Shown one piece after another: positions 48,101 to 56,883 of a DNA stretch of 64,000 bases; positions within the stretch are counted from its first letter, which is position 1; each line of letters begins with the position of its first letter. The notes under the pieces were generated by a model, which did no database searches, was not told where the DNA came from, and saw only the letters and a program-made list of their open reading frames with translations. The position numbers and the translations under genes were made by a program. Source of the stretch: Antedon mediterranea (lineage: Eukaryota > Echinodermata > Crinoidea > Comatulida > Antedonidae); contig NC_092670.1 of the NCBI RefSeq assembly GCF_964355755.1, positions 34,273,795-34,337,794 on the forward strand, given 5' to 3'.

Positions 48101-50551
48101 TCTAATTTAATATCAAAACAATCAATTTGTTTAAAGGCTTTTGTTAAGATAACGCAATCATAAAGTTACTGCGAAGATGATTTTAAACAACAAAATGTAA
48201 AAACAATGCATTACTATACAGAATCGCTGTACAAAATAAACGCGAACGCGTAGAGCACAGCCAGAGTCGTTAATTTAAATGGGTTAAAGCTATTTTTTTT
48301 TGTTTAACGCCGTATTATTATAAAATTATTATTTTCTTTGGCGGAAATCAGCCACCGTACAATTGTAGTAATGTTTGACATTAAAATAGATTTCTTAATA
48401 ATATTACAATTTACATACTACTGTACTGTATTTAATTTTTTTTAAATATTTTGTATTTATTTTTTTTGTATTAATAATATTTGTCCTCAGTGAGGAAATT
48501 CGGATTAGGCCCTCCACGGACCCACGGCAGCCAGCAGTGCAGCGCCTACCAGATTAGGCAATGAGAGTAAAGCATCTTGCCTAAGGATGCAATTAGTATG
48601 GTACAGATAACCTCGAACCCATGCCTATCAGATGCTAGTCCGATATTACCATTACACCATCACTCTCCAGTATATACAGCACCCGCCACGATTTCTAGAC
48701 GGATTCCCATCCAGAACGCAACCGGGCCCAACGTTGCTTAACTTCGGTGATCTGACGAGAACCGGTGTTTCAACGCAGTATGGCCGTATAGCAACATTTG
48801 AGCCGACTGTCCATACTGGTACCATCACATAATGGTCAGCAAGGTTATAGAAACAAAAAGTAGTATAAATTGGAAACTTATTCATTATTTATTTTACATG
48901 TTCCTAATTATGAATGAACAGTAATATAGTATGCTATAAATACATCCACAATCAAGGGTACTGTATGTCCCACAAAAACATGAAAAATGAAGATTAATTA
49001 AATCAAACTTTGAATACTGGTTATTTTGTAGTTTTTAATAAATTTAATCCCTTCGGTAAAAAAAAAAAGAATGTTTTCTCATATAAAATGACAAAATAAA
49101 TGGTCAATTTCAACCAAAACCCCATTGACTGGCAGCTAATTTGACTATTTTTTGCTTTAAATTACAGTTTTTCAAGTAATACATTTTTTTTCAATTCAAT
49201 TTTTGTTCGAAGTGGATAACTATTATTTTTATGTCACATTAAAATGACATGTATTCAACAAAAAAATGTTAAAAATTATTTTTTCAGGGGGAAAATATGT
49301 CTTGAAACATAAAAATAGTGTATGTCTGGCTCTACATTGCACACCAATTGCAACAACTCGCTAGCATAATAATATGAGCAAAAAAATAATTTAAGATACT
49401 TTTAATATTGATTCCATCTTAAAGCAGGTATTGCCTTTTTTATCATACTATACATTACTTAACCATAATTTATCACATTGAAAACAAAATAAATCACAAC
49501 AAATGATTTGACATTATTAGACATATTCAAAAATAAATTTAAAGTTTAAACTAGATTTAATTTGAAAACATAACACCACATCGATCCCTGGCCATAAGAA
49601 TATACTCTGAAAAATTGAATTAGCTAGATGAAACTGATATCAAGATAATTGATGGAAAAGAAAGGAAAGAATAAATAAATATTTGAATTCTCATTCAAAG
49701 CAAGTTCATAAAATAAATTAAAAGCAACATCACTCCTTTTATATTGGAAAATGTGTGTCGGTGTGCTGTACTAGCTTTGATTTATCAAAACATGGTAGTA
49801 TTAGGATGTTTATGAATTGATATAGAGTGTGGAAGGTTGTGATGATGCAATGATGATGGTTGCTAGAGTACCTGGGCTAGGCTAGTGGTAGTAAACTTGT
49901 AGTGGTGCAGCATGTGTTGGTATGGAGTTTTGTAAATTCAGTAGGAGGGAGAGGAGGATGACAAGTAATAATAATATTAATACTGTACTACTGCTACTAG
50001 TCTATATAATTTATATAGGTCCTAGGCTATAATAAAATTAATCGGTATAGGCATAGGTCTTAATTATTAGAGTGTAGGCCCTCCTAGACGGCCTGGCATA
50101 ATGGATGGCTAGTCTACCGACTTAGCTGCTAAGTAGGCTAGTTAGGCCTAGTCTAGAGACCCACCAGACCCCTGCTTCCTACTACTACTAGCCTACACAC
50201 AGTTATTTATTTATTATAATTTATTGTATTGCTTTTACCATTGAATAGAAACTATAAATGTTGAATTATTAACTATTTTATTAATCAATTTAAAATATTA
50301 TTATTTAATAAACTGATAATTCATAATTGTTTGTTTAGGCCTAATAAAGTAGTATTAAAGTAGTCACATCAGATAATATTATTCCCAGAAACCTAGTCCT
50401 AGGCTAGCTTAACTGTCCTAGCTAGGATAGCATGCTAGGCTAGCTGCTGCAGGCAATGAATGATGCTTCACGTTCGCAGTAAATACACCCACCGAATCAG
50501 CAACTTACCTTCTTCGTTTCTATCATCCTTATGTGTGACACTTTCAGCCAT
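24299..50551 (-). CDS. BFR1-like coiled-coil protein with two alternative first exons (11 coding exons per form)
   Basis: Two candidate first exons, 50551-50509 (MAESVTHKDDRNEE) and 45929-45878 (MSFRRRQFYSVLPSLQE), both end in phase 1 and join 33300-33188. Further exons are 32890-32738, 32331-32159, 31449-31377, 30083-29975, 29550-29406, 28439-28243, 26085-25931, 25537-25421 and 24817-24299. All splice sites are GT-AG in phase, giving 598 or 601 residues; the donor after 33188 is weak. Exons 3-7 form charged coiled coils with SIDKLESMIKRLEYQLEK and EIDELYSQKRKIQANYQVEL. Then come EPFSYKLKVCNILNIYLVR and ISHPPDIFPLFSEVGLTAPS, which resemble the conserved middle of BFR1/proton-pump-interactor-like proteins (an RNA-associated, ER/polysome family in yeast). 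The tail is acidic and Ser/Thr-rich. Gene structure is firm; the family link is from motif memory only. Confidence 0.8.
25690..25830. mobile_element. Hairpin MITE
   Basis: AATGAATGC-like ends with inverted GCAATGG(T/A)ACAAATAATTTCAT arms meet around 25755. Part of the arm (ATGGTACAAATAATGGCATG) recurs at about 44078, and a different hairpin at 21680-21790 has the same CCAATCAAATG flank. Confidence 0.6.
26310..26450. mobile_element. CTCTGTCTAC-family MITE, copy 4
   Basis: Nearly intact palindrome with AAGCTCTGTCTACACTATCA and TTTGATAGTGTAGACAAAGC ends, flanked by TA-rich sequence. Confidence 0.9.
26668..26750. mobile_element. CTCTGTCTAC-family MITE, copy 5, left-truncated
   Basis: Only the right half remains, from ATGATGATGTCATATCACTA to TAGACAGAGCTTA. 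Confidence 0.8.
27095..27135. repeat. (TA)n microsatellite
   Basis: About 20 uninterrupted TA dinucleotides in an intron of the BFR1-like gene. Confidence 0.95.
27222..27859 (+). mobile_element. TTAA-type MITE, copy 3
   Basis: This copy has matching ends TTAAAGACACCTTCCCTAC and GTAGGGAAGGTGTCTTTAA, a perfect 19-bp inverted repeat that includes the TTAA. The interior matches copies 1 and 2. Confidence 0.9.
28718..29290. repeat. 24-bp intronic minisatellite split by a MITE
   Basis: About 14 copies of a unit containing CTTTCCAAATATGGTTATCC run to 29049. Then a 181-bp MITE intervenes and about two more units follow at 29233-29290. Open frames across it (such as YGYPLLSK repeats) are repeat artefacts inside an intron of the minus-strand gene. 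Confidence 0.95.
29052..29232. mobile_element. GGTTCCCAC-family MITE inside the minisatellite
   Basis: Ends AAGCTTGGTTCCCACTAG and CTAGTGGGAACCACGCTT frame inverted arms with GTAACGCAA/TTGCGTTACG and AGCGAA/TTCGCT words. Flanks are TTTA and GACTTTCC, reconstructing the uninterrupted 24-bp unit. Confidence 0.9.
29751..29885. mobile_element. CTCTGTCTAC-family MITE, copy 6
   Basis: Good left end (TCTCTGTCTATACTATCAAA) and interior, with a degraded right end after ACATCACAGTTTTTT. Confidence 0.75.
30121..30281. mobile_element. CTCTGTCTAC-family MITE, copy 7
   Basis: Complete copy with ends AAACTCTGTTTACACTATCA and TTTGATAGTGTAGAAAGAGC. Confidence 0.85.
30341..31078. mobile_element. Possible non-autonomous Harbinger-like element with relic exon
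   Basis: Ends TTAGGGCCTGTTCGTAGGGG and the near-complement CGTACGAACACGACCTTA are about 735 bp apart and flanked by TTA, a target-site size typical of PIF/Harbinger. The minus strand between has an 88-residue frame (30839-30573; MPLNADNPAEI..., Pro/Arg-rich with a repeated PAAPR) that might be a relic of a transposon gene. Tentative. Confidence 0.45.
31820..32045. mobile_element. TIR-flanked MITE
   Basis: CCCTTTCACACCAAACTCTG at the left and CTGGTGTAAAAGGTGTATT at the right are diverged inverted copies; the inner part is unique. It lies in an intron. Confidence 0.45.
33443..33588. mobile_element. Diverged GGTTCCCAC-family MITE abutting the 43-bp array
   Basis: Left end AAGCTTAATTCCCACAAGAG and right end CTCACAACCAAGCTTT enclose arms with CGACGTAACGCAATG-type words. 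The right terminal CCAAGCTTTAG is also the start of the tandem unit that follows. Confidence 0.65.
33581..34654. repeat. 43-bp minisatellite, 25 copies
   Basis: The unit starts AAGCTTTAGTAACCAGCCTA and ends AAAACCATCAACC. The 1,074 bp equal 25 units, nearly identical except for occasional CAACT or CCACT at the junction. It lies in the large first intron of the BFR1-like gene. Confidence 0.97.
34670..34785. mobile_element. Half of a GGTTCCCAC-family MITE after the array
   Basis: GCTAACGCAAGCGAATTGAC and CTAGTGAGACCATGCTTTAG resemble the right-hand arm of the element at 29052-29232. Together with 33443-33588 the array is bracketed by copies or halves of this family. Confidence 0.5.
35524..35709. 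mobile_element. GC-rich perfect-hairpin MITE
   Basis: Ends AAGGGTCGTTCACACCTGTT and AACAGGTGTGAAAGACCCTT. The arms (CCGGCACGG, TTTCACGCGGCTA) mirror each other around 35612. Its GC content is far above that of the flanks. TAA/TTA at the borders may be the target duplication. Confidence 0.85.
35712..35875 (+). mobile_element. tRNA-derived SINE with duplicated B box
   Basis: A-box GTAGCTTAGTGGTTAACGTG is followed by B-box GGTTCGATCCTGACC, then a second tandem copy (CCAGGGTTCAATCCTGACC). The tail CTCCACTCTATAAGCCTC follows. It sits immediately after the hairpin MITE. Confidence 0.75.
35900..38455. other. Large intron segment, nothing recognised
   Basis: AT-rich intronic DNA of the minus-strand gene. 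A GC-richer patch at about 36480-36640 on the minus strand has a short open frame without recognisable similarity. Confidence 0.4.
38458..38612. mobile_element. CTCTGTCTAC-family MITE, copy 8
   Basis: Complete copy, AAGCTTTGTCTACACTGTCA to TTTGATAGTGTAGACAGAGC, flanked by TTA on the left (CTTA before AGC) and TTA on the right. Confidence 0.9.
39345..39780. repeat. ~110-bp imperfect tandem repeat, about four units
   Basis: Each unit contains CCATTCACAC, a TTTTTGTTTT run, AATCTCTATTCTGTCAAAGA and TTGTATTATTTAGT-like words. Units diverge towards the right end, where the TTAA MITE starts at 39780. Confidence 0.75.
39780..40407 (+). mobile_element. TTAA-type MITE, copy 4
   Basis: Left end TTAAAGATCTACAGTTTGTG is diverged, right end GTAGGTAAGGGGTCTTTAA intact; interior colinear with copy 3. 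It has an extra GTAGGCCTATT insertion near the right side. Confidence 0.85.
40410..45877. other. Large intron segment
   Basis: Mostly unique AT-rich DNA. Only the dispersed GTCCCCCTG-family fragment at 42950-43065 and short reading frames without similarity were seen. Confidence 0.4.
42950..43065 (-). repeat. GTCCCCCTG-family repeat, copy 3 (partial)
   Basis: Contains TTGCTTTAAATTACATTTTT and CTATTATGTGACA words shared with the other copies; the terminal GTCCCC part is missing. Confidence 0.6.
45878..45929 (-). CDS. Alternative first exon of the BFR1-like gene (internal promoter)
   Basis: ATG at 45927-45929 reads MSFRRRQFYSVLPSLQE and then G|GTGAGT, phase 1, matching the phase required by the exon at 33300. 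The 50.5-kb exon ends in the same phase with the same GAAG|GT context. A transcript from here would swap 14 acidic for 17 basic/aromatic N-terminal residues. Confidence 0.65.
46130..46870. repeat. Tandem duplication, three units, middle one deleted
   Basis: A unit starting GCATGGATCCTTCCAT occurs at 46136, 46436 and 46552. The first and third are about 300 bp and nearly identical. The second stops after TTTCTATTCTA and jumps to ACAAAATACTTTTGGTTAGG. Confidence 0.85.
47857..48367. mobile_element. Foldback element with ~60-bp inverted ends
   Basis: Left end ACAATTGTACCGTGGCTGAT...CCGCCAAAGAAAAAAATTAT and right end complement ...GGCGGAAATCAGCCACCGTA plus CAATTGT are 510 bp apart. The interior is unique and has no long frame. 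Confidence 0.8.
48486..48792 (-). mobile_element. Composite SINE: 5S rRNA-like head + tRNA-like block + body
   Basis: Reading on the minus strand, 48792-48672 aligns end to end with 5S rRNA. It has ACGGCCATACTGCGTTGAAA, GATCACCGAAGTTAAGCA (box A region), GGATGGGAATCCGTC (box C region) and GGGTGCTGTATA at the 3' end. Then 48668-48605 is tRNA-like (TGATGGTGTAATGGTAA and GGGTTCGAGGTTA). The body 48604-48486 contains CTTAGGCAAGATGCTTTAC and GGCTGCCGTGGGTCCGTGG, and leads into an A/T-rich tail. A chimeric 5S-tRNA head is known from AmnSINE1 and related Deu-SINEs of deuterostomes; assignment to that superfamily is inferred. It lies in an intron of the BFR1-like gene in the gene's orientation. Confidence 0.85.
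49070..49305 (-). repeat. GTCCCCCTG-family repeat, copy 4
   Basis: Reverse copy ending TTTTTTCAGGGGGAAAATAT; contains GGATAACTATTATTTTTATG and CCATTGACTGGCAGCTAATT. Confidence 0.7.
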
Positions 50552-50770
50552 TTTAACGTAAATTTACCATTTACGCTAAAGGCTAAACACAAATTAAACA
50601 ATGCGAGAATTTTGCATTTAATTCCAAAAACCAAACAGTTTCTACTTCCTTCTGCGGCCAGTCAGGCCGTCGTTGTGTCGTCGTCGTAGTCGGTGGATGA
50701 TGTGTCACGGAAAGCGGCGATATCAGAAGAATCGTCTATCAATCACGTGTCGGGCCGCCTTTAAAGTTGC
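50552..50770 (-). promoter_or_regulatory. Distal promoter of the BFR1-like gene
   Basis: A locally CpG-rich block directly upstream of the ATG at 50551 contains an E-box CACGTG at 50744-50749 and GTCGTCGTCG-type words. Positions of transcription starts cannot be read from sequence. Confidence 0.45.
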
Positions 50771-50989
50771 TTAGTGAAGCGAATCAACCAAACTAAATAC
50801 AGTAGTACATACGTATAAATACGCAGGTAATATTGGTGCAACTAAATAAATAACGCACAGAATCAAATTCAATATTGGTGCAACTAAATGTTGATTAATG
50901 ATTGAATTAATTTCACATTACTACATGATTAACTTGTCTTGATTCATGTTACTTAAAATTATATAATTATTAATTAATATATTATATAT

Positions 50990-51210
50990 TCGAATAAACG
51001 CCCGGGGCGTTTATTGTTCAGTAGGTTTTTTAGAGGGTCGTTTATTCGATGGAGGCGTTTATTCGGGGGAGGTGTTTATTTTTTCGGTGCAATATGGTAA
51101 CATGGTATGGCCAAATAAGTACCCCTATGATAAAATACAGTAATAAAAAGCGTTTATTCGAGGGAGGCGTTTATTCAATGCGGCGTTTATTTGAATAAAT
51201 TACGATATTT
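50990..51210. repeat. GCGTTTATTCGAGGGAG repeat cluster
   Basis: The motif GGCGTTTATTCG occurs about seven times on the plus strand, and AATAAACGCCC is inverted at the left end, so the block is a palindrome-bounded cluster of 15-17-bp words. It may be part of a dispersed repeat family. Confidence 0.7.
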
Positions 51211-51399
51211 ATTATACCGTATATTTATATATTTTTATTTATTTTATTATTTTGTGACCGTATTATATGTGTACAGTACATAGGCCTACAACTAAACAAC
51301 CCACGGTACCCAAGATAAAAATAAACTTGACATCGATATCGCCGCTACTCCGAATCCAACTCAACAAATGGGCTACCACCCCGCAGGCCGCCTACTTGT

Positions 51400-52870
51400 A
51401 AAGAAACGGGGGAGAAGATATTATGTTGAGAAGGAGTTTCCAGAGGAATAGCCTATCATACGTTACCAAAGAACGTAAAGGAGAGGATCAGCTCTGGGTG
51501 AGTGAATAAAACACGATACCAAATATAGTATAGTCTGACACACGCCGGCGGTATAAGTATACTTTAATTCACACCCATCCTAGATTAGGAACTACAGTGC
51601 AAGGGAGGGGGGGGGGGAGAATGATAATATTAACGTTTTATTGGGACACAGGCATATACAGATTTTCAGGGTCCAATAAATAATAAATAAATTCGTATCC
51701 ATACATTAATTGCGTATATTTAAATACGACTTTGGACAGTCCGAGTTTTATTGATTGAACGTCTTGATGCGCTCGATGATGGATGATGTCATTCAAATGC
51801 GCACGGACGTGCGTGGTGGTGCACAAGGAAGTAGGGCGTACCTCCGGCCATACTCTAACTGTAATCCAAACCATTTCAATTAACAATAGTGGGATTTTGT
51901 ATCAATGAATAGAGTGATAAATAGTGTTATGCTTCACAAGTTTTTCGTAAGCCAAAATGAAAATGGATTTTAAAAATATACAATTCTGCATGATTCGGCA
52001 ATTCAGGAGACAATGTTTTTGACATGAACACATAGGATGTATTGTACTATTAACGAGTAAGATCCAATATAATATGCAAAAGATTCATTAAACTCTGGAA
52101 GTCTGATAGGCCTATACCAATGTGTTACCTGAAATTGTAAGTATCCACGGAGGTTGGCACAGGCCCTAAAGTTAGTCGAATTATTTCTGTCTTCACCTGT
52201 AGGAGTCGCGTTCAGGTCAAAACAAAAAGATCAGAATGGCTTAGGTGTTATAGAAAGTCTGCTAGACCTACTGTTGGATTTGTTTTCATCAATGAAACAC
52301 GAATGATTGGGTACGTATGTATTTGAATTAGACCTATGCTTGGTTCTATTAGACGCAAACGAAGTCATTTTTACGAAGCATCACACAAAGTAAAGTTCGA
52401 TAATCATTATCTTTGCGTTGGAAATTCGAACCAAGCTTTTTACAATCACGGAAATGGTGGAAGGAACTGTTCCCTCCCCACACTAGTGTATCCCAAAAGG
52501 GACACCCCTGAGTTCATTCCATTTCACCTATTCCCTATCACCGCGCCTAAGTTATTGTTTGCTTGCGCAAAGGCTTAATGGAGGCCTTTTAGTCTCTATA
52601 GAAAACTTTAGGAAACATTAATTGTGTTTACAAACTTTGAGTTGGTCGTGTCAACCAAAGTTTGCTAGTGCAGAGCCTAGTCAGAGGAGCTTTAGCAAAC
52701 TTCTTTTGATTGAAAGTTGGTAGTGATGCGACTTCTGCAAACTTGTTTTCTGCGGTTCGTTCCCAAAGTTTGTCAACTATTTAGTAAACTTTGGAAAACA
52801 TTTCTTGTCAAACTTACCGTCACCAAAAATTTGCCAAGTACAATGAAAAAACTTTTCTTTTTTTTTTTAC
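51400..52870. other. Intergenic, upstream of the PPxY gene
   Basis: No coding exon is recognised. AGCTCTGG|GTGAGTG at about 51499 is a good donor and could close a non-coding 5' exon that splices to 52875. An 80-codon frame at 52336-52578 has no recognisable similarity. A weak inverted repeat (CAAACTTTG/CAAAGTTTG) spans about 52630-52800. Confidence 0.35.
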
Positions 52871-52876
52871 ATAGAG

Positions 52877-53521
52877 ATGTCTGAACTTGTTGTGGTCTTG
52901 GTGGTAGTTGGTAGCGCATCTGTGATTGCTACTATATTAGTCATTTTGTTCTTTAACAAATGTTGGTGGCCGTTTGTGAGGCAACGCCGCTGTGCAAGAC
53001 CAGAACCACGTCAGGTTGGTAGAAATGTGTCTGTGCAGGACGACATAGTACTTGTACAAGATGTAAGGCTACACTCAGGTCATGGGATTTGGATAATGAC
53101 ATTGGATAATATATGTGATAGTAACGTAGTTGACTTACCATCTTTATCAGCCGAACAATCATTACATACAAATTCTAATTATATACAACACAATGGAGGC
53201 GTTGAATTCGATAGACAAGACATTGCTGGACCACCCAGTTACTCACCCTCAGTACCAGCCGAACAATCATTAGACCTATATACAAATCATAGTCAAAGCA
53301 GTGAAGAATTTGGGAGCCAAGATATTGCTGAACCCCCCAGTTTTACCGGTGATTCGTATGTTGAAAACTTACAGAGTGAAGATTCACCGTATGAAGGACC
53401 ACCCCCTCCGTACACCCCACGTAATGTGCTTGCGCCGCCCCAAGATACATGGAGCATTTCGGTACCTACTTATGAAGAGTCGTTGCATCACACCATTCCA
53501 TACAATAACGATTTTGTTTGA
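52877..53521 (+). CDS. Small membrane protein with PPxY-type adaptor motifs
   Basis: A 214-residue frame. A splice acceptor (T-rich tract then ACATAG) ends at 52874, two bases before the ATG, so a non-coding 5' exon is likely. Residues 4-26 (ELVVVLVVVGSASVIATILV...) are hydrophobic without a cleavable signal, followed by a Cys/Trp/Arg-rich juxtamembrane segment (NKCWWPFVRQRRC), fitting a type III single-pass protein with a cytoplasmic tail. The tail has two diverged repeats, each AEQSL...QDIA(G/E)PPS(Y/F), then GPPPPYTPRN and VPTYEESLHH. PPSY and PPPY are WW-domain ligands, as used by NEDD4-family adaptors (NDFIP- or WBP1-like proteins). Recruitment of a ubiquitin ligase is an inference; no orthologue is recognised. 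Confidence 0.65.
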   Translation: MSELVVVLVVVGSASVIATILVILFFNKCWWPFVRQRRCARPEPRQVGRNVSVQDDIVLVQDVRLHSGHGIWIMTLDNICDSNVVDLPSLSAEQSLHTNSNYIQHNGGVEFDRQDIAGPPSYSPSVPAEQSLDLYTNHSQSSEEFGSQDIAEPPSFTGDSYVENLQSEDSPYEGPPPPYTPRNVLAPPQDTWSISVPTYEESLHHTIPYNNDFV

Positions 53522-53682
53522 AACTTTTAAATATTCTATCACCATGGATTGTTTATGAATATATAATATATTAAGGAAAGTTGTAATTAAGTTGGCAGCC
53601 CAACAAATTCATAGGAACTTGTTTCTGACCCGAAGCAAGATTGCATTAGTCAAAAACAAAAGTTGTAATTTCTATATAAGGA

Positions 53683-53688
53683 AATAAA
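53683..53688 (+). promoter_or_regulatory. Poly(A) signal candidate
   Basis: AATAAA about 160 bases after the stop of the PPxY gene. Confidence 0.55.
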
Positions 53689-54194
53689 ACAGTATATATA
53701 GTCTTGATTCAATTCCCGTCGATATAGGAGGCCTACCAGTGGTATCATGAGCGACTAAAAATGAAGTTATCGCGTCTAACAGCAAAGTTAATGTACTGTA
53801 GATAAAGCTTTTCTTCAAAAGCATTATGTCAACGCTTTACTACCGTACTATTCATCAAACTTTTCGGCCTGCACCACCAAAGTCCATACATTTTTTTTTA
53901 ACGGAGAAAAATCACTGTTTTAACCAAAAAACTCCAAAATGTAGAGTTGTCTACAGTTGAATTATGGGAAGGGCTAATAAAATAATCAAGTTCAGCCCCT
54001 AAATGTGTACCAACAATTCGAGATAAATTATCTACCTGTGTAGTTTAGACCAAGTAACGCAAAAAAATGCCAACAAATTACCTGTAGTGTCAGACAATGG
54101 GTTTTAAATTTGAAGCCGTGAAATTGCTTATTCAAAGTCCGATTTTATTAACCTTTATTTCCATGTCTTTGAGGGATTGTAATTAAACATTACA

Positions 54195-54405
54195 TCTTTA
54201 AAGATATTTTATCTCCTTAACAAAATGCCATTTTAATGTCACATAATAGTTATTTACCAAAACTGGATCGAAAAAAAAAATATTTACCTTGAAAAAAATG
54301 TAACTTTAAAGCAAAAAAATACTTAAATTGACAGACAATGGTTTTTGGTTAAAATTAAACGTTTATTTTGTCTTTTTATAGGCCTAAGTAAAATTTTCTT
54401 TTGTG
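54195..54405 (+). repeat. GTCCCCCTG-family repeat, copy 5
   Basis: Starts TTTAAAGATATTTTATCTCC and keeps ATTTTAATGTCACATAATAG and GTTTATTTTGTCTTTTTATA words. Confidence 0.65.
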
Positions 54406-54654
54406 TTTTTTGTTTACAGAAGTGACTCACTTTATTAAAACTGCAAAATGGCCAATTTAAAGTCTGATTTGATTAATCTACATTGAGCTCATTATATATG
54501 TGTTAACCACCAATAAATGGTGTACTTATATTATTATAGTTGTTGTCTGGCCGTTTATTACTCGTTCATGCTGTAGTCTGCACCCGTAACACCCGTTTTG
54601 CCGATTAATATGAGGTTGTCATATTACACATTCTATTCTACAGCTCACTATGTT

Positions 54655-54692
54655 GGTCAGTCGGTCGGTTGGTCGGTCGGTTGGTCGGTAAA
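54655..54692 (+). repeat. (GGTCGGTC/GGTTGGTC)n short tandem repeat
   Basis: Four to five units of GTCGGTTG/GTCGGTCG in a row. Confidence 0.85.
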
Positions 54693-55082
54693 CACTAACT
54701 TTAGCGACTGCAGCCATGTATATGGCCTTGTTCCACATCAGCTTGACTGTAGTTTTTATTCTGTTAAATTAAAAATGTACAATTAGATTTTTTTTAACGG
54801 AAAGACAGGAAAACTTGAAGTAGAGTTACTAAGAATGTATTTTTAAAAAAACAATATTTGATATCAGTATACTCCGTTTTAATGAATTATTAAGTATTTT
54901 AAAAAAGGCTGTGGTACGAAATTGTTACATTATTATATAGGGCTATAACAATGGAATGAAAATTATAGCGTATTATTTCACTGAATCAAACACTTTCAAA
55001 ATGTTGAGGAGGTCGATGATTAACGATTGCGAAATGTAGCCTCTATAGTCGGAGATAATTTTCGCAATTACAGTAGCTCATC

Positions 55083-55155
55083 ATGAGAGAGAAGCCCAGA
55101 AATAAGTGCGCTTGTTGTCTTACCAGACACGCTTATTTCTTGGCTTCTCTCCAAT
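55083..55155. repeat. Short hairpin
   Basis: GAGAGAAGCCCAGAAATAAG and its near complement CTTATTTCTTGGCTTCTCTC are separated by about 33 bases. Confidence 0.65.
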
Positions 55156-55846
55156 TTCGAGTTATAACCATTTTGACTTACCCTCTGGATGCGCAGTAGT
55201 TTGTTAAAAAATGTAACTTTTGACAAATTAATTGTGATGTACGGCTGCAATGTGTCTTTTACAGTTTTTACTACACATTGCCTTTAGCTTCTGGATTTGT
55301 GTTTATTTGGTAATTTCCACAGGAATAATATAGGCCCTAATTATACATCGATATATTAAAAGGCAACCTTGAAATAGGAAAGATGTTTTGTGGCATCTGT
55401 GATGCAATGCATGTCTTAAATCGACAGACTAGGAAAAGGCAGTCTAATTTTCCTTTAAGCATGAAAAAACACCTGGTTTCGGGTATAACGGTACATCATG
55501 ACATAATGTCACACAAAAAAAAGTGAAATATGAATATTATTTCGACCGGTAGGGCCTATACCGTAAAATCATCGATGATAGAATAGCCAGACTTTTTTTT
55601 TTCACGATATGCTATATTTTTTTAACCATTTATTGAAAGTAGGCCTCTAGCCTAGTCAGCGCTTGATTTCTAAATCACGCGACGTTCCCGAAAAACACTC
55701 TTGGAATAGGGCCTAGGATACTTTCATTTAACCATAAACAATGCATGCGCTTTTTAAATCATTTATTGAAAGTATAGTTCCCGAAAACGCTCTTTTTTTT
55801 TGGCTTTTGTCCATTATTTACTTTATTTCACCTTAGAGAGTATATG

Positions 55847-56068
55847 TTCAGACTCACGGCGTTAAGGTGGCGTTATGTAAGCGGCGTGCAAGTAGTAAGT
55901 AGTAAGAACAAATCAGTATATTTTGACTAGTTAACATTGTTAATAAAAATAGCAAAAAAACAACTTTAAGTAATGCGTTTGTCATGAATGTATGCATATA
56001 GTTCTATCTGCACTGTACGCCTTGCGTTGTAGATAACAAACCTAACGCCGTGAGTCTGAACATAGGCG
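55847..56068. mobile_element. MITE with TIR GTTCAGACTCACGGCGTTA
   Basis: The 20-bp ends TGTTCAGACTCACGGCGTTA and TAACGCCGTGAGTCTGAACA are perfect inverted repeats about 220 bp apart. A second element with ACGTACGGCGT ends lies just downstream (56098-56190). Confidence 0.85.
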
Positions 56069-56883
56069 CACCCTTAAACAAGTCATGCGCTTAAGTACGT
56101 TCACACGTACGGCGTAAGAGTGGTGTGGCTTACGCAAGCGGTAAGGTAATCCACGGATTAATGATCATGTTTTCACACGTACGGCGTTCGTTATATTAAT
56201 GATTGGCGTTAAACAAAGAAGTTCAAGTACAACATTTACCTTTTTAAAAGTTAAACCCTTGTTTTTTTTTAAATAGATTTTACACTGTCTTGATGACAAT
56301 CTTTTGTTTTTTTAAAAAAAAACCATTTCAGCACTTGATTTCTAAATCAATTCTTAGTCCCGAAAAACACACTGCTTTTGGCCATTTTTACTTTTATCCC
56401 TAAAAAGCATGCGCGTTAGATCGAAGAGTAGAGAGCAGCTAAATAGTTTGTTTTTATATTAGCAATACATTTACAGTAAAAAACAAGCATTAATTGGTAA
56501 ATAGCTTGTTTTTATATCAGCAATAATGTACAGTAAATAACAAAATAACAAGCATTTTTGGTAAACTCGGCGATCGGGACGTGTTCACGTGAGTCCCGAC
56601 CAATAAAAACCGATCAGGCCCGTGACAAAATTACTCTGATGTTCAATTATTTATCTGTAAGGTAAGGGTTTTTGGACATAAAATGAGAGGCGAGTGTAAA
56701 AAACCATAGAGTTTAGAGATAGGCCATGGTAAAACTAAAACGGCCGGAAAATCAAAATGGTCCGTTTAGTAGCCTACATAAATAGACTATGGTAGATAGT
56801 TTAGCTATCTACACTTTTGTGACTGTAGACCTGTATTTTTATTTAGTTTTAATTAACGAACAAATACAATTTTTATATTTTAC

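Noticed and set aside
48672-48792. A functional 5S rRNA gene
   Set aside because: Many substitutions in the conserved core and direct fusion to a tRNA-like block and SINE body; better explained as a SINE head.
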